The notes: generated by a model not told the origin, from the letters alone. Positions 1 through 13,485 are shown, counted from the stretch's first letter. The stretch is 64,000 bases of DNA from Salvator merianae (GCA_003586115.2 QVOM02000112.1:105192941-105256940), one strand, 5' to 3'. Numbers and translations: made by a program.

Positions 1-72
1 GTTAATGGGCAGCAGGAATTGGGGAAGGGTGCATTGATGGGCTAATGCAAGATTCTGATTCTAAGAGTCTTT

Positions 73-445
73 GGGCCTGTTCGCACTTTGAATTATCTAG
101 TGTCAGGGACACTCGCTAGCAAAGTCCTCCACACTTTGCAGAGGCCTGTATGATCAATAGCAGCATATCTCTGCTTTCAATTATGGATAGCAGTAGAGCA
201 CAAATTAGTGCTTCACGGCTTGACCAGGAGCTGATAGCCAGCTCCTGGTCAAGTGCATTCATGCACTGTGCAGCATTGCCGACCACCATGGCAGCAGCCA
301 GACACTTCCTGGCCACTATCATGGTGACGATCAAGCACAGGACACCAGCATTCACACCACAGATGCTGGTATGCTGTTGATCTTCATGGATATGGCCATG
401 CAGTGTGGATTATCCTGTTCTGAGGTGGAAAGTGCAAAAACTGCC
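73..445 (+). mobile_element. Family A TIR element (non-autonomous, Harbinger-like), copy 1
   Basis: A 373-bp element that begins GGGCCTGTTCGCAC and ends GTGCAAAAACTGCC, so the two ends are imperfect inverted repeats. It is flanked on both sides by TTT, a probable 3-bp target duplication. The inner sequence (GACCAGGAG, CACCATGGCAG, GCCACTATCATGGT, TATCCTGTTCT near the end) recurs in six other copies in this window. No transposase is encoded, and the short open frames inside are incidental. Three-bp duplications and GGGC-type ends suggest the PIF/Harbinger superfamily, but this is inference. Confidence 0.75.
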
Positions 446-574
446 TTTGTTCTTTTGCTACATTTTTTAAAAAAGCTAAAGCAAAATGCTGTTGTTTCAT
501 TTTTAAACAGACTTAATAGAATGATAATCTTAACCTATGAATTCAGATACAGCGATCTAATTATAAGCTTACTT

Positions 575-880
575 AATTAAATTTATACCACCATCCTCAT
601 CCCAGGGTCTCAGGGCAAGGGGTAGAATAAGGCCATTAATTAAAATATACACAATTAAGCAGCATTAAAACACTTAAACCTAAAGACCAGTGAACAGAAA
701 GTAAAACCTCCTAAAACTACAGATCAACAAAGTGCAAGGGAATCTTTAGGGACCAAAGACCTAAGTGAAGAGATCCACCTCACTTGGTGACTGGTGTACC
801 TTAAGAGGGGATGCTATCTTATAATCTGAGGGCCATCACAAAGAAGGCTCTTTCCTATTCCTCCACTGTTGAAGGTAATT
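575..880 (+). repeat. Degenerate squamate interspersed repeat (LINE-tail type)
   Basis: It contains TTTATACCACC, GTCTCAGGGCAAGG, then AAAACACTTAAACC and further on CTGAGGGCCATCACAAAGAAGGC. This order is typical of a common squamate interspersed repeat, and related pieces occur at 17370-17580, 51125-51260, 54605-54662 and 58700-58820. It is heavily decayed, its boundaries are approximate, and class and orientation are uncertain. Confidence 0.45.
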
Positions 881-3639
881 GAATTTGTTATTTAAGAGGT
901 AGCAACTTCACCTTCCCAAAGAAACAGACTTTTCCCATCATCTCACAGAAGCTGCTTCTGGTGGTTCTACTTACTGATGGAACAGGCAGAGATCAGATTC
1001 TGTTCTTCTTAGAGGTAGAGCTTTACCCTTCTCACCAGAGTAATCCTACTTGGTGCAGATACAGGAGAGATCTCACTGGGGCTCTCTTCCCTGCCTTAGC
1101 TTCTTTTCCTCAGGGGGTATTTTCTTCTGGCAACATAAGCATCAGAGAAACAGCCACTTCAGTTTTTGGAGGGAAGTGGCAGGCCATCCTGTTACGGCTA
1201 TCAATTTCTGATGCAATCTCAGTTATGGGAGAGGCACGGCTGTGGAATATCCTGAGATTGGAAATGGTCTCTGTGAGCATCCTCTGGATTCAAAGCTATT
1301 ACTATAACAGACTTGAATTGAAAATAAAGCAAGCATCTTTTGAATATACCTCTTCTCTTTATGTTATGTACCCTAAACTCATTCTGATGTACCCAAGCCC
1401 ACTTACAAACTTTCTTGAGGCCATTCAGAAACTGGATGCAGAGGAGGAATCTGTCACTCATAAATCACTTCTATGATACACCTGCTAAAAGAAATTCTTA
1501 ATAAATGAATATTTCGCCTGTGTTTCCTGGAGAAGAGTAGATTATATTGCTTTCCCTCCTTTTGGCATCCTGCATTTGACAGAGATAATGAGTGCTGGCA
1601 GTCTGTAGGATGCCTGAGGCAAGTTCTGGTCAGCCGCCACCTTGCAGTTCGAAGTGCTGTGTGATTGATCCTAGAAGGTGACAATCACCAGCCTGATTCA
1701 GCACTGAGTTCCATATTGCCTTTTCATGAATGACCCATGCCACTATAGAACGTAAGAGAGATAAAGTGTGTGTGAATATGTACGTGTTGATAGATGTGGA
1801 TTTCAACAAAGAACATTACTGCAGGAGTGCCATTGTTTCTCCATTCCAAGGTGGCTTCTGGGGTTACTTTTAGATGAGTATATATAGACAACATTTTTTA
1901 AATGCTATAAAAACTCATCCACCAGCTGTTATCCCTCTTCTTTGGATCTCACTTGTCTGAGGCAAAGACCAGACTTGTTTTGCTAAACTACTAAGCAAGT
2001 GAAAAGACCCATGGCTTGAAGCTTTGGAATGCCTTTTTGTCCCAGCAGTGCCTTGAGAGCCAAAGGAACGTCCTGAAGAGAGCAGCAGGCTAGGATTGAG
2101 GGAACTTGGGTTCTATGCTCTGTCATAAAGCTTTCTGGGAAAATCATTATCACTCCGCTTAACTGATATTACAGGGATGTTGTTTTGAGGATGAATTGGG
2201 AAGAAGTACTGCATAGCATCTTAAATAAATGAAGTTGGATGTCCAAAACTGACAAAATGAACTGAAAAACAAGCCTCAGAATGCTTATTGAAATGTTAGG
2301 GAAAATGGTAACTTATCCCTTGTGTTTAACTGGAAGTCCTTGTTGAAGGGATAAGAATTCAATTCATGACTTATTCTAAGCACATTTTTGTGATTTGCCT
2401 CTGTTTGTTTGTTTATTTATTTATTTATAGCTTATCCCTTAAAAAACAATATCTTGTTACTATTTTATAAACTTCAGGTAAAGGGCAACTTAGAATTTCA
2501 ATGAATCAATAAATAATAAAATCAGATTTACAACTATATTCATAGTTCTATCCCCTAAAATCTACTGTGGCTGCGGACAAATATCACAATTGATAAATAT
2601 TTCTATAATCCACTTTTAATTCTTTTATTATTATTATTTCATTTTAAAAAATTAATTTACACATAGCCATACAACAAGTATTGGCAAGGAAGTAATGATA
2701 AACAACTATGCATAGCCAAAATAAAGAGAAGGGGGGAAAGAGAAAGAAACATGAAGGTAATCCAGTTGAACTGGAATTCATGTCTTGTCCTGGTGTGATA
2801 TAAGAAGTCTATTAGAAAGAGTCATGGGCAGAGCATTAGGGCAAAGGGAAAGTCAGATAAGGAAAATATTTCATCAAGCGATAATTCAAAAAGGAGGAAA
2901 GGCAAGTTGTATTTGGGAAAAAGAAAACTTCCACTTGAGCTACATTGACTAGGAGAAACCACCATTTCTGGAAGCTGACCATATTGTCATAAGCAGACGT
3001 TTGCAGTTGCTGGTGTTGAATAAAGTCATCTAACACAAAATTCCAAGTCTATATAATCCACTGATCATGAGAAGGCTTTGAAGAAGATTTTCAGTTACAT
3101 GCTATTTCTGCTTTGGTCAAAGCAATTGCAGTATTTACAAAGTCCCAACGTTTGTGAGGAATTTCTGAGTCATGAAACAGTAACAGAAAGACCAATTTAG
3201 GCGATAACACAATGTTAAGATCTGTAATCTTACCAAGCACATTTTGAATATTTTCCTAGAACAGTGCCACATGGGTACAAAACCACCACATATGCATATA
3301 AGTGTCAGAGATCCACCAACTATGCCAGCACAAAGGAGAAAGATTAGGTATCATGCAGTGAAGAAGTGGTGGGGTACAGTACCAACAATACAATACTTTC
3401 TGGGAAAGTTCACACACTGGATGGGTCTTTAAAGATCTTATGTAAGGTTGTAAGGATCTGACTCTGGTTCTCAGGGGATAGAGTACATTGAATACATAGA
3501 GTACAACAGACTTTAGGCCAGAGGAAGATAGAGATATAGTATCAATAGAAAGAGAGTATAGAGATGAGGAGAAATGTTTAGAAAGAGAAGAGGAGCTGTG
3601 TAGAAGGAGTAAGAGGGTGAGAGGTAGTGATCTGGATCA
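881..3639. other. Intronic sequence without recognised features
   Basis: AT-rich intron with no exon, RNA gene or clear repeat that I can identify. Small low-complexity stretches occur at 2405-2430 (TTTG/TTTA) and a TTA-rich stretch near 2622-2640. Open frames here are short and unlike known proteins. Confidence 0.5.
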
Positions 3640-3905
3640 CTGATAGACCTCAATATCAAGGTCTACTGGCATACTAGTAGGCCCTAATCCAGTAGGCACA
3701 CTTCCATATTCCAGTTACAAGGGGACCCATTTTGGTGGCATTCCAGCCATCAGCGCTCATGCAAACCAGCTCTGAACTCGCACAGAGACTGCGTTGGAAC
3801 ACACCATCACCATGCAAATGGCATTGTTCCAGCCCAAAGCAATCCGGCCCAGCTTTGGGATGGATCACTCTGTTTCTGGCTTACTGTTACAGACCTGTGG
3901 AGGTA
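3640..3905 (+). repeat. Family B interspersed repeat, copy 1
   Basis: GATAGACCTCAATATCAAGG at 3641 is matched by GATAGACCTCAACATAGAGG near 52401. Both copies end with a GGCCCAGCTT-type segment followed by a pseudo-palindromic stretch. CCATTTTGGTGGCATTCC resembles 17090-17110. It is probably a non-autonomous DNA transposon, but I did not find clear terminal repeats. An open frame of 87 codons across it is incidental. Confidence 0.5.
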
Positions 3906-4292
3906 AGTGTTGAAAAGCCCTCAGACTCCCTTCCTGAGAATAGCTGCTTAGATTCAGGGCCCTCTTTCCAAATTATGTTGGAAAGTACCAAATAACCGAG
4001 TCTGTTTTTCGAGTATTTTGTGCTAATCTTGATCTTGTGAATGATCCCTGCATTGATTTAGCAATCCCTGCACTTGACATTTCATGTTAGTTGCACTTGA
4101 GTGACTGCGAATTTTCATAACCCAATAAAAACAAATCATACAATCTAAATTTTCACCACTTAATATTGTAGAACTGTGGTTTATTTAGTAACAGGTATTC
4201 TCAATGACTTTTATTTATTTATTTAAAATATTTGTATATGAAGTGGTTCAAAACATAAAACTTTTGTTTTACATGTAAATAGATATATATAA

Positions 4293-5327
<1,035 letters not shown>

Positions 5328-5741
5328 GACTGTGATCAAACTGCACATTTTTGGACACCTATGTACACAGGAACACCCCAACTATGGATGCAGGAAAAAA
5401 CCCTGCATCACATGGTTTTTAAAATAAGCACCAAAAAGCCTCCTACCTGGCTTGCTTCTCTTCTCCATCAGCATTATTGCCTTCCCTGCTCACCTCCCAT
5501 GGGCTGATGCTGACCCATTTTTCCAGGGCCGCCATTGGACAGTGGCTTTAGCAGGCTGGGATTGGCTTAAGAGCCTCCAGCCTCTTACCCCATCCAACCC
5601 AAACTGCTGCACCCCACACTGAGAGTGATTCTTTCAGGTCTGTGGAAGAGACGGAATATCAGAGGCTTGGGGATGATAGTTTATCCCTGCCATCTCAGAA
5701 TCACCACAGGGGCATCTAAAAATGTGTGTTTGAACGTATCC
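5328..5741 (+). mobile_element. Family F/H TIR element (non-autonomous), copy in older state
   Basis: It starts GACTGTGATCAAAC and ends GTTTGAACGTATCC, an imperfect inverted repeat. The interior is collinear with 8971-9387: CATTGGACAGTGGC, TAGCAGGCTGGGATTG, GAGTGATTCTTTC and CAGAGGC correspond to ATTGGTCAGTGGC, TAGCAGACTGGGATTG, GAACGATTCTTTC and AGAGGC. No coding capacity. Boundaries are good to a few bases. Confidence 0.65.
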
Positions 5742-6854
5742 TGGGTCAGATCACTGCCTGACTAAAAGCCTCCTTGGAACTAAACATCTATCTGTTTCCT
5801 TAACTACTGTGAAAAGGGAAGACAAAATATGGATAGAAGAGAATAATTATTTCAGTTAAAAGCATACTTACCTGAGCCATATTGCAAACTGTCCCTCATT
5901 TTTCTCATGAACTTCCTTGGTGTTTTAATGTGATTTCTTTTTGAGGAATAGTTTCGGTAAGCACTGGGTAACCAAACCACACAGGAATGGCATTCTTGAG
6001 GTCATCGCCCTGTCTTTTTGATTCTTCTCAGTAAAGGGAGAGATTGTTCCAAACGATGAAGCTTGAGGATAGCCAGACTTAAAAGTTATAGAAGGCTACT
6101 TTTAGAAGGGGAACAAGTGTGGGTTAAATAAACAATGAGGAAATGTCTGAGAAAAACCCAGTGCCCTCTGCCTCCTCTTCCTGAAATCTCTAGAGTCATA
6201 TTTCTCAAGCCACTAAAAAAATTGTGAATGTCCGAGAATGGCAATTGGTGGCAACTCATCATAGCATTTGCTAGAACAACATTTTTGTGCCATTTATTGC
6301 ACTTCATCTCAGCTATGTTTTAGAGTTGCCAGCACCTTTTTAAGTTATTACAGTTTGCTCTGGTTTATTTTTTCTGGCTGCATACTAAGTGTTATTGATG
6401 TACATAAAACTTTCTCCCTTGATTATGGTCTCCACTGTATGATTTTCTAAGTAACATATAAAGTCCAGTAGCACTAAAGGGAACACCCTTACACTTTAAC
6501 TAGGTACTCCAAAAGCAACCCAAATCCCACTAAATGCAAAACAGTTGCTGAGTTTTACTGCTCTGGACAAGCAAAGGACAAAAATGAAGCAAAGCGATGG
6601 GCCAGTCTTTCACCAGTATGGCATTTTATGTATTGCTGCATTTTGCCAAATGTTGAAGATATGCAAAGTCACATGGTTCCACTGCATTTTTAGCTTGTCC
6701 TACCCCCTTTTTGTTTACTTAGGTGACAAATGAGGTTGGGCAAATAACAATACAAATAATGCCAAATGCACAAGTTCTGTCACAACTGAATTTTCTTCAA
6801 TTAATCTTTTTCAGTATGGCTAAGATAACTTTGTACTCCAGCTGAGTGAAAGTA
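5742..6854. other. Intronic sequence without recognised features
   Basis: No exon, RNA gene or repeat family identified. The stretch around 6355, which reads LWFIFSGC, was examined as a possible next ATP8A2 exon and rejected. Confidence 0.5.
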
Positions 6855-7457
6855 TAGATGTGTGCAGTTCAAAAAAGGCAACCAGAATGATGAAGGGGCT
6901 GGAACACCTCACTTACAAAATTAGGCTGCAACATCTTGGCCTCTTCAGCCTTGAAGGACAACGTTTAAGAGGGGATGTGACTGAAGTATATAAAATCATG
7001 CACGGTGTGGATAAGGCGGATAGAGAGAAATGCTTTTCTCTATCACACAACACCCTGACCAGGGGGCACTCTATGAAACTGATGGGTAGGAGAGTTAGGA
7101 CTGACAATGGGAAGTATTTTTTCAGCCAGAGGGTCATCGGTCCATGGAATATACTACCAGAAGAGGTGGTGACAGCACCCTGCCTGGATAGCTTTAAGAA
7201 AGGATTGGATAGATTCATGGAGGTCAGGTGTATCAATAGCTACTAGAATGGATGCCTAGGTACTGCGTCCAGGTTGGAAAGGCAGGCAGGATGTCTGTAA
7301 AACCATTTGCTGGGAGTCAAGAGCAGATTAAGGTTTTGCCTTTTATTCTGCTTAAGAATGCCCAGAAGCAACTGGTGGACCACTGTGTGAAACAGAATGC
7401 TGGACTAGATGGGTCGTGGCCTGATCCAGCAAGGCTCCTCTTATGTTCTTATGTTCT
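6855..7457 (+). mobile_element. CR1-clade LINE, 5'-truncated 3' end
   Basis: The + frame at 6860-7246 encodes the C-terminus of a CR1-type reverse transcriptase polyprotein, still open. Recognisable are ATRMMKGLEHL, LGLFSLEGQRLRGD, TEVYKIMHG, TRGHSMKLMGRRVRTDNGKY and FFSQRVIGPWN. The 3' UTR ends GGCCTGATCCAGCAAGGCTC followed by TTATGTTCTTATGTTCT, the short tandem tail typical of CR1 3' ends. The copy is 5'-truncated, as most CR1 insertions are. An intact 128-codon frame and an intact tail suggest a comparatively young copy. Confidence 0.92.
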
Positions 7458-7677
7458 AAAAATGTGATTGTACAATACAATTTTAGAACACACATATCCC
7501 TGGAAAAAACTTGCAGAAATCTCGCCTCAGGGATTATACTTTGGCCTCAGGGATTAAATATAAGAGGAATATCAAACTATTCCTCTGTTCACAGACTGCA
7601 TTGTGCAAACAGCTGTTCATATCTGTTTGGATGGCTTTAAAGCAATCACAGGTTCTCCTTGGCACCCAGGGGCCATT

Positions 7678-7728
7678 TAGGAACAGGTGAGCACCACAAA
7701 AATGCAAGAGAACTCACCTGTTCCTTAA
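7678..7728. repeat. Short perfect-armed hairpin
   Basis: AGGAACAGGTGAG is followed about 20 bases later by its reverse complement CTCACCTGTTCCT, giving a 13-bp stem. There is no T-run typical of a terminator, and none would be expected here. It may be the centre of a decayed palindromic transposon. Confidence 0.6.
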
Positions 7729-8970
7729 CCATGCAGATACCACCATTTGCCCCTGCCCATGTGCAAGGAGGTGCCACACTTACACAGACATCATGATGCA
7801 CAGTTGTGCAAAACCAGTGTGGTGGTTTCGGAGTATTTTACTGAGATTTTGTTTCATAATTTTAGTCTGATGTCTGTCACCCTCAAAGAGATAAATGATA
7901 CCTATCACTTGGATAATTGTAGAGTCAGGTAGAAAATGCATCATGGATATAAAGCACAGACAGATCCTTACATTAAGCAGTTTTCAATTGGATTAGTTCA
8001 CACATTCAGCCCACTAATGAAGTGCAAATAAATCAAGTACTGTGCATAAGAAACTATCTTGGCAAGAAGAGCACAAAATGGAAAGCCTAAAGCTTCTAGA
8101 CTTCAGTTTGCAAATCATGGGAAATCTTGCTCCTTGATGAAAACCAGGCCAACATCATTAAAATGACTTGTCAAGTTATTGTTTCTTCTCCTTTAAAGTA
8201 GGAAGGAAAGGCTTGCAGTGAAATACGGTTTATGCAATTGTATGTCACTTTAATCCAAAGATGTCCAAGGAGTAGTCTACTCTGAAACAACTATATAGGC
8301 CTCTCTTTGAAAAACGCATCAAAATGTCTCCTCGGCTGATTTGAAACTTCTGCTTTTTTTTTTTTTTAACCATGGTGACAGTTTATTCCATATTTCAACC
8401 CCCTGTTGTGTGAGGAAAATTCTGTCTGATTGCTCATGGTTCGCCTATTCCACAACTTTAATCCATGATTGACTTCTTGTTTTTGGATCCTAATTTAGTA
8501 TGTTAATCCCAAGAGTTGCCAAAGAATCAGTCACAAAGATAAATCCATGCTCGTTTTCGTAGGCTTGATGTAATATATGCTGCACAGTGGATCATTAGAG
8601 AGGAGTCCATCTTTATTGAAACGTTTTGCCTGAAGAACTATATGACTGTTTTGTAAGATTTTGTGAATTTTCAGCTTCCTATGATCAAACAAATACCTTT
8701 TGTTACTTTCTCTTTCTCTAGAAGTGTCTGCTTCACATGACACACTTTTTAATGCTTCAGACTTCAATGTATAATTATTATGAATTACAAATTAGATCTC
8801 ATAACTAAATCCCCAAATCTCATGCGTACCTAGCAGAATGAGTATCTGAATGTTCCAGTGCAAAACGTGAACAATTCTAGTGCTCAAAATACTGCATTCT
8901 GTTATTTTAGATACAGACAGAGTTGTACCATGAAGGGTATTACAGATATCTATCTTGGTGCTAGTACATA
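7729..8970. other. Intronic sequence without firm features
   Basis: 8310-8520 (ATGTCTCCTCGG, then a T-run, then TATTCCATATTTCAACC) may be a very old LINE remnant, but I cannot place it. The rest holds nothing recognisable. Confidence 0.4.
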
Positions 8971-9387
8971 GGATATGTTCAGACACATGAGTTGGGCATG
9001 TTTATTTCCAAAGAAATATTCCATTTTTGAACACATGAAAAAAAGCCTGGGTCACATTTAAAAAAAAAATGTCTACAAGCCTCTTTCTATCCTGCCTTGG
9101 CCTCAGAGCCCAGCAACTCCTCTGTAGCAACAAGAGCTCAGATCCCATTTGCTGCTGCTGCCCAATTTTCCATGAATCTGATTGGTCAGTGGCAATAGCA
9201 GACTGGGATTGACTCAGGACCTTTGTAGCCATCCTACCATATCTGACCTTAACTTCTTCTCACCCTGAGAACGATTCTTTCGCATCTGCGAAAGGGATAC
9301 ACAAATAGAGGCCTCAGGCAACCTGAGAGTAAAGTGTTTTTTTCTGTGTGTCCCAAGGGTTTGAAAATTGCATGTCCAAACATACCC
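8971..9387 (+). mobile_element. Family F/H TIR element (non-autonomous), 417 bp
   Basis: The left end is GGATATGTTCAGACACATG. The right end, GCATGTCCAAACATACCC, is its imperfect inverted repeat. ATA flanks both sides, a possible 3-bp target duplication. It is collinear with 5328-5741 and shares its terminal motif with the shorter elements at 31700 and 46685. Minus-strand open frames inside (76-80 codons) do not resemble a transposase. Confidence 0.68.
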
Positions 9388-9984
9388 ATACTTATGGAGC
9401 AACAGAATCACAACAGCCATATGTAACAAGAGCCATATGTGAATTTCAGAGTCCACAACTATGTCAGCTTGCTCTATTGCTCACCCGCAAAGAAGAAGAG
9501 CATTAAACGACACAGTGTGGTTTCTGCATAATTTGGTGTTGGTGGAGGAGAACTAAACCATCTTAGTTCATATATTTCTTGTATGCAGCCACAACCACAG
9601 GGGAATTACACATGGAGATACTGTATTTTTAATATATAAATCCTGGCTTAGATAATTGTATCTTATTATTTATAGTTGTGAATGTATCATTCATAAAATG
9701 TCTTAAGCTAGTCTAATCACAAAGTATATAACACAATGAAAAAAATTCTGAATGAAATACAGGAAGCTAATTTCTAGGGCTCCAGGTTTCCTTAATCATC
9801 TTGCCTATTTTTATCTTAAGCCTTTCTGCCCAAGAAGGTCAATGCTGGAATCAGATGTCACAATTATCTTTTAATGTGATGACAGATCACAGCTCTGCCC
9901 CAGAAGCCTTAAGAAATTAAGTAGCATGAACAGAAGGAAGCCATGGGAGGTCTTGTCTCATAAAACAAAAAAGGAAAAAAAATC
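9388..9984. other. Intronic sequence without recognised features
   Basis: AT-rich, with no exon or repeat family identified. Confidence 0.5.
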
Positions 9985-10229
9985 AACCACTAGCCTGAGT
10001 GGCTTTAAGAAGGAGTTGGACAAATTTGTGCAGAACAGAGGTGTATTGATGGCTATTAGGATGGATACCTAGGTACTGTCTCTGGGTTGGAGAGACAGGC
10101 AAAAAGGTCATTTGCAGGGAGTTGAGAGCAGTTGAGGGTTTTGCCCTCTTCTTCTGAGTGTCCAGAAGCAAGTGGTGGACCTTTGGATCTTGGACTAGAT
10201 GGGCTTTGGCCTGGTACACAGTGTGGCCT
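9985..10229 (+). mobile_element. CR1-clade LINE, short 3' end fragment
   Basis: AGTGGCTTTAAGAAGGAGTT, TTGATGGCTATTAGGATGG and GGACTAGATGGGCTTTGGCC align with the end of the CR1 copy at 6855-7457 (SFKKGLDxF, then the 3' UTR). The terminal octamer tail is missing. The sequence runs directly into the Sauria SINE at 10230, so the SINE probably replaced or cut the 3' tip. Confidence 0.85.
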
Positions 10230-10490
10230 GAGCCCATTTGGCCTTGTGGTTAGTGTATCGGACTCTTATCTGGAACTCTCCCAGTTTGAGTCTGCACTCT
10301 GTGTGAAGCCAGCTGGTGACCTTGGGATCATCACAGCTCTATTCTGAGTTCCCACAGCCCCACCTACTTTACAAGGTGTCTGTTGTTGGGGAAAGAACAG
10401 AAGGTTTGTCAGCCTCTTTGAGTCCCCCTCAGGGTGAGAAAAGCAGTGTTCAAAAACCAGCTCTCCTCCTGCTCCGCTTTCTCTTTTGTT
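10230..10490 (+). mobile_element. Sauria SINE (tRNA-derived), copy 1
   Basis: The head GCCTTGTGGTTAGTGTATCG resembles a tRNA A-box region, and GTTTGAGTC about 45 bases on is B-box-like. These are followed by the family body: GAAGCCAGCTGG, GACCTTGGGATCATCACAGC, CAGCCCCACCTAC, GGTGTCTGTTGT, then CAAAAACCAGCTCTCCTCC at the tail. This family is established as squamate-specific and is the best taxonomic marker in the window. Frames read through it on either strand are incidental. Confidence 0.92.
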
Positions 10491-10509
10491 CACTTACGTT
10501 CTCATGAAA

Positions 10510-11200
10510 ATGCAGAGAGGGACATGCAACATGATCACAGAAAGTCACATATGCTTCACCCATCCCTTTTCAGAATGCCTTTAGGACAACTCTGAATTTG
10601 AGAACAAGTTTGTAGAGACTTGTGAGTAGTTCTGGAGTGAAGAACTGCTGACCTTTGGCATTCTTTTCTTTGTAAACGATATTCCCATCCATTGAAATTG
10701 TAGAGGAACTGGAGCACTACTGAAGACTGAGAAAGATGTTGGCTTTTGTTTATGAAAGTCAGTCCCTTATAGGTTGGAGAGGCCAACTTAAGGATATGCC
10801 TGATGGTGGTATCATTCTGGCATCCTGCTGAGGACTGGCAGATACGTCCAATGCAATGTTGAGCCTGCACCTGACCCCAAAAATGACACTTTTAAGAATG
10901 TCCAGGATTGCCTGCATTTTCTTAAAAGCATCAGTGCGGTGCCACCACCAGAGGTCCGATGCGATCTGAGCTGACTCAGCGTTAGCAATTTTCTGTATGC
11001 AGGGGGGAAAAACAAACAGCAACTTCCCAGATGCCCAATCTGACACTGACTTTGTGTGGGATAAGGGAAGTCTAGCAGCCTCTTTTGTGCCAAAAGCTGA
11101 TTTCCTTTTAAACATCCCAAGTTTTTCCATGACAACTGGAGACTCCTTTGGTTTGCAACATTCACATTATTAGAGCAGAAAATACTGTACACATTTTAAA
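10510..11200 (-). other. Unidentified stretch with overlapping minus-strand open frames
   Basis: Three overlapping minus-strand frames lie here (10556-10870, 10759-11130 and 10812-11192; 104, 123 and 126 codons), a higher open-frame density than in the surrounding intron. I recognise none of the predicted peptides. Splice signals and a single continuous reading frame are lacking. A decayed transposon or processed pseudogene is possible, as is chance in a locally GC-richer segment. Confidence 0.25.
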
Positions 11201-13206
11201 GTCTGGATTTTAATTTTTTGGTCCCTGATTCTGACTCCAATTCTCCTGAATATAAGACTAATAAGCCCCTCAATCCAGCCTTGCTAATTAACCACCAGAG
11301 ATATTTGTTTTATTTGGGGATTTATTAAAGTCATATATAACCCAGTTTTTGAATGCAGGCATAGTATTTAGAGCACACTGCGCAGCTTATATATTCTGTG
11401 AAGACCGAGTAGAGTGCTGTTTATTCAGCATTAAGGTTGGATCTTGTTAGCTGTTATTAAGTTTTGTGGCTGGTGATGAAAGTTCCACTAATCCAAAATA
11501 CATGAGTAGAAGTCCCTATGCTTTGACTTTCAGCCTTCCATTGTTGGCATGTACTGCAAATGAACTCTGAAACTGCTAGTGAGATTATTTGTAGGAGACC
11601 AATTGTGTATCTTCCTTCTCCTCTACGCCCTCACTGCCACTTGTATCCCCAAGCAGGCTACTGTAAGCCAAAGGCCATGCTTTGCTGTGTGTTATGTTCT
11701 TTTTTTGTTTTTAATGTATTCTGGGATCATATGATGTTAAAATACAGCACAGTAAATGAGAAAAAAAAAATCAAGCAGGCAAACACAGCGTGTGAAAATA
11801 TCAGTAAAATAACTAATAATCACTGTAAGATCAATTATAAAAGATCATGTGCAGCCGACAGATCCATCAACAGTGAGGCTTAGGGAAACCAGGGAGAGTC
11901 GGCACCAAAGACCCTTCTTCGAAAATTGCCTTCTTTTTTTTTATTTATTTATTTTTTGCCTTCCTTAATTAGGATGCTGCTATGGAAAGGGTGTGCACAG
12001 AACAGATTTTGCAACTCTTTCTGAGATTGGAACATAATGTCAGAGCAGCCAAAACAAATGGCAAAACTTGGAAAATTATGAATGTTTCAGCCAGAGGAAA
12101 TAATGGAAGAACTGTTTCTTTTTCCATGTTTCCTATTAGGGGATCCTAGAGATCTTAAAATTGTCTGGTAGAACACAATAGCTGTCACCTGATGCCTAAG
12201 TGACAAAATCATTAGCCAGTCAGGTGATTAAAAAGAAAGAAAAAGTCAAGCAGCCAGAAACAGAGAGAGTGCTGGAAACTGCTCTGTATCACCCATGGTC
12301 ATGGAGACAGTACTCAGTGCTGCTGTTATTTGTTCTGGGCCACCTCTGGCTAGATAAGTTCTGGGCAAAAGACTGAAAGCCAAGAAAGACAACTTGAAAT
12401 GGGTGTATCATTCTGAGTGCAAAATGTTTTTACCTTCTTATATCATGGAGAAAGCACCTGCCCATGTCATTTTACAAGACGCACATGGAATTTGCAGATA
12501 TATTCTGGTTGTCATATTTGATTCTCTTAATTGGGGCAAACCATGGGCAGGAATACTGTCCATCAACTGCAAATTCTTCTATGTTAGCCCATTTAGAAGG
12601 TTAGGAAGCTTCGAAGGAAATAAGTTGTTTTAGTTGAAAGGCATCAAAATAATTAGATAATTGAGGTATGCCCCAGCAACCTTGTGGGGTATGTCTGAAT
12701 AGCAGTGTTCTAATATGAGATCATTTTCCTTGTAAGATAAATTTTATCAAATTATTTTGCAAACATTTTAGCATATGTGATGGTGGTGGGCTAGGAAACA
12801 TTTGAAATATAAACGATAGCTTAGGATAGCTTATCATTTTTTAAAAAAAGTGTACAGCATTGCGGCTTATTTAATCAAGATTTGAGGAACAGTTTCAATA
12901 TAATCTGAGTTAAGAAACAAAAGGTTATATTCCAGGGCACACTTACCTGAAAGTCAGACTTGTTGATTTGTAGAAGGATAGATAGAAAGACTGTTGTAGA
13001 ACTAGCTATTATTTCTATAAAAAAATTTTTAGCAGTTAGCTGTGGAATTTTGCTGGCTTTAGGGTAGTTGGACAGCTTAATGTACCTTGATGCCAACTCC
13101 CTGATTGGATTGCTGGAGCTCTTACAATGACCAATAAAATTTCTTTCAAGGAGAACAATTTCTTCTCAAATAACTTGTACGTTCAACTAAAATGTTATAA
13201 ATATGT
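11201..13206. other. Intronic sequence without recognised features
   Basis: There is a T/TTTA-rich low-complexity run at 11932-11956. No exon, RNA gene or repeat family identified. Confidence 0.5.
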
Positions 13207-13255
13207 CCCTCCCTCCCTCCCTCCCTCCCTCCCTTCCTTCCTTCTCTTTCTCTTT
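13207..13255 (+). repeat. (CCCT)n/(TTCC)n microsatellite
   Basis: Seven or so CCCT units pass into CCTT units and then TCTTTC. It is a pure pyrimidine tract on the + strand. Confidence 0.95.
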
Positions 13256-13485
13256 TGAACATAATTATATGATGTTCCTTAGTACCATGTTTGTTTATTT
13301 ATTTCTGGCATTTACAACCTACCAGGCCTCCAAGCAGTGTCCAGGTTTGAATCACATTTCAAACAGCAGCCAATAAAATTCATATAGAAATCACAAAAAT
13401 TAGGCTGTGTTCACATGTAGCAAAAAAACAAAAAACAAAAAAAAAGTAGAGACAGTAATGTGCAACCTTTGTGTTCTCATTCTGA

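Noticed and set aside
3732..3995. An 87-codon frame ending near a GTAAGT donor-like site at 3902, considered as an upstream exon.
   Set aside because: The sequence belongs to the repeated family B, and the peptide does not match the expected SDYAIAQ-ending exon.
6268..6450. A plus-strand frame reading LLWFIFSGC, considered as the missing ATP8A2 exon that starts with Trp-Phe-Ala-Phe-Val-Asn-Gly-Phe-Ser-Gly.
   Set aside because: Only a few residues coincide, there is no acceptor placed in phase before it, and the residues after SGC bear no likeness to the flippase.
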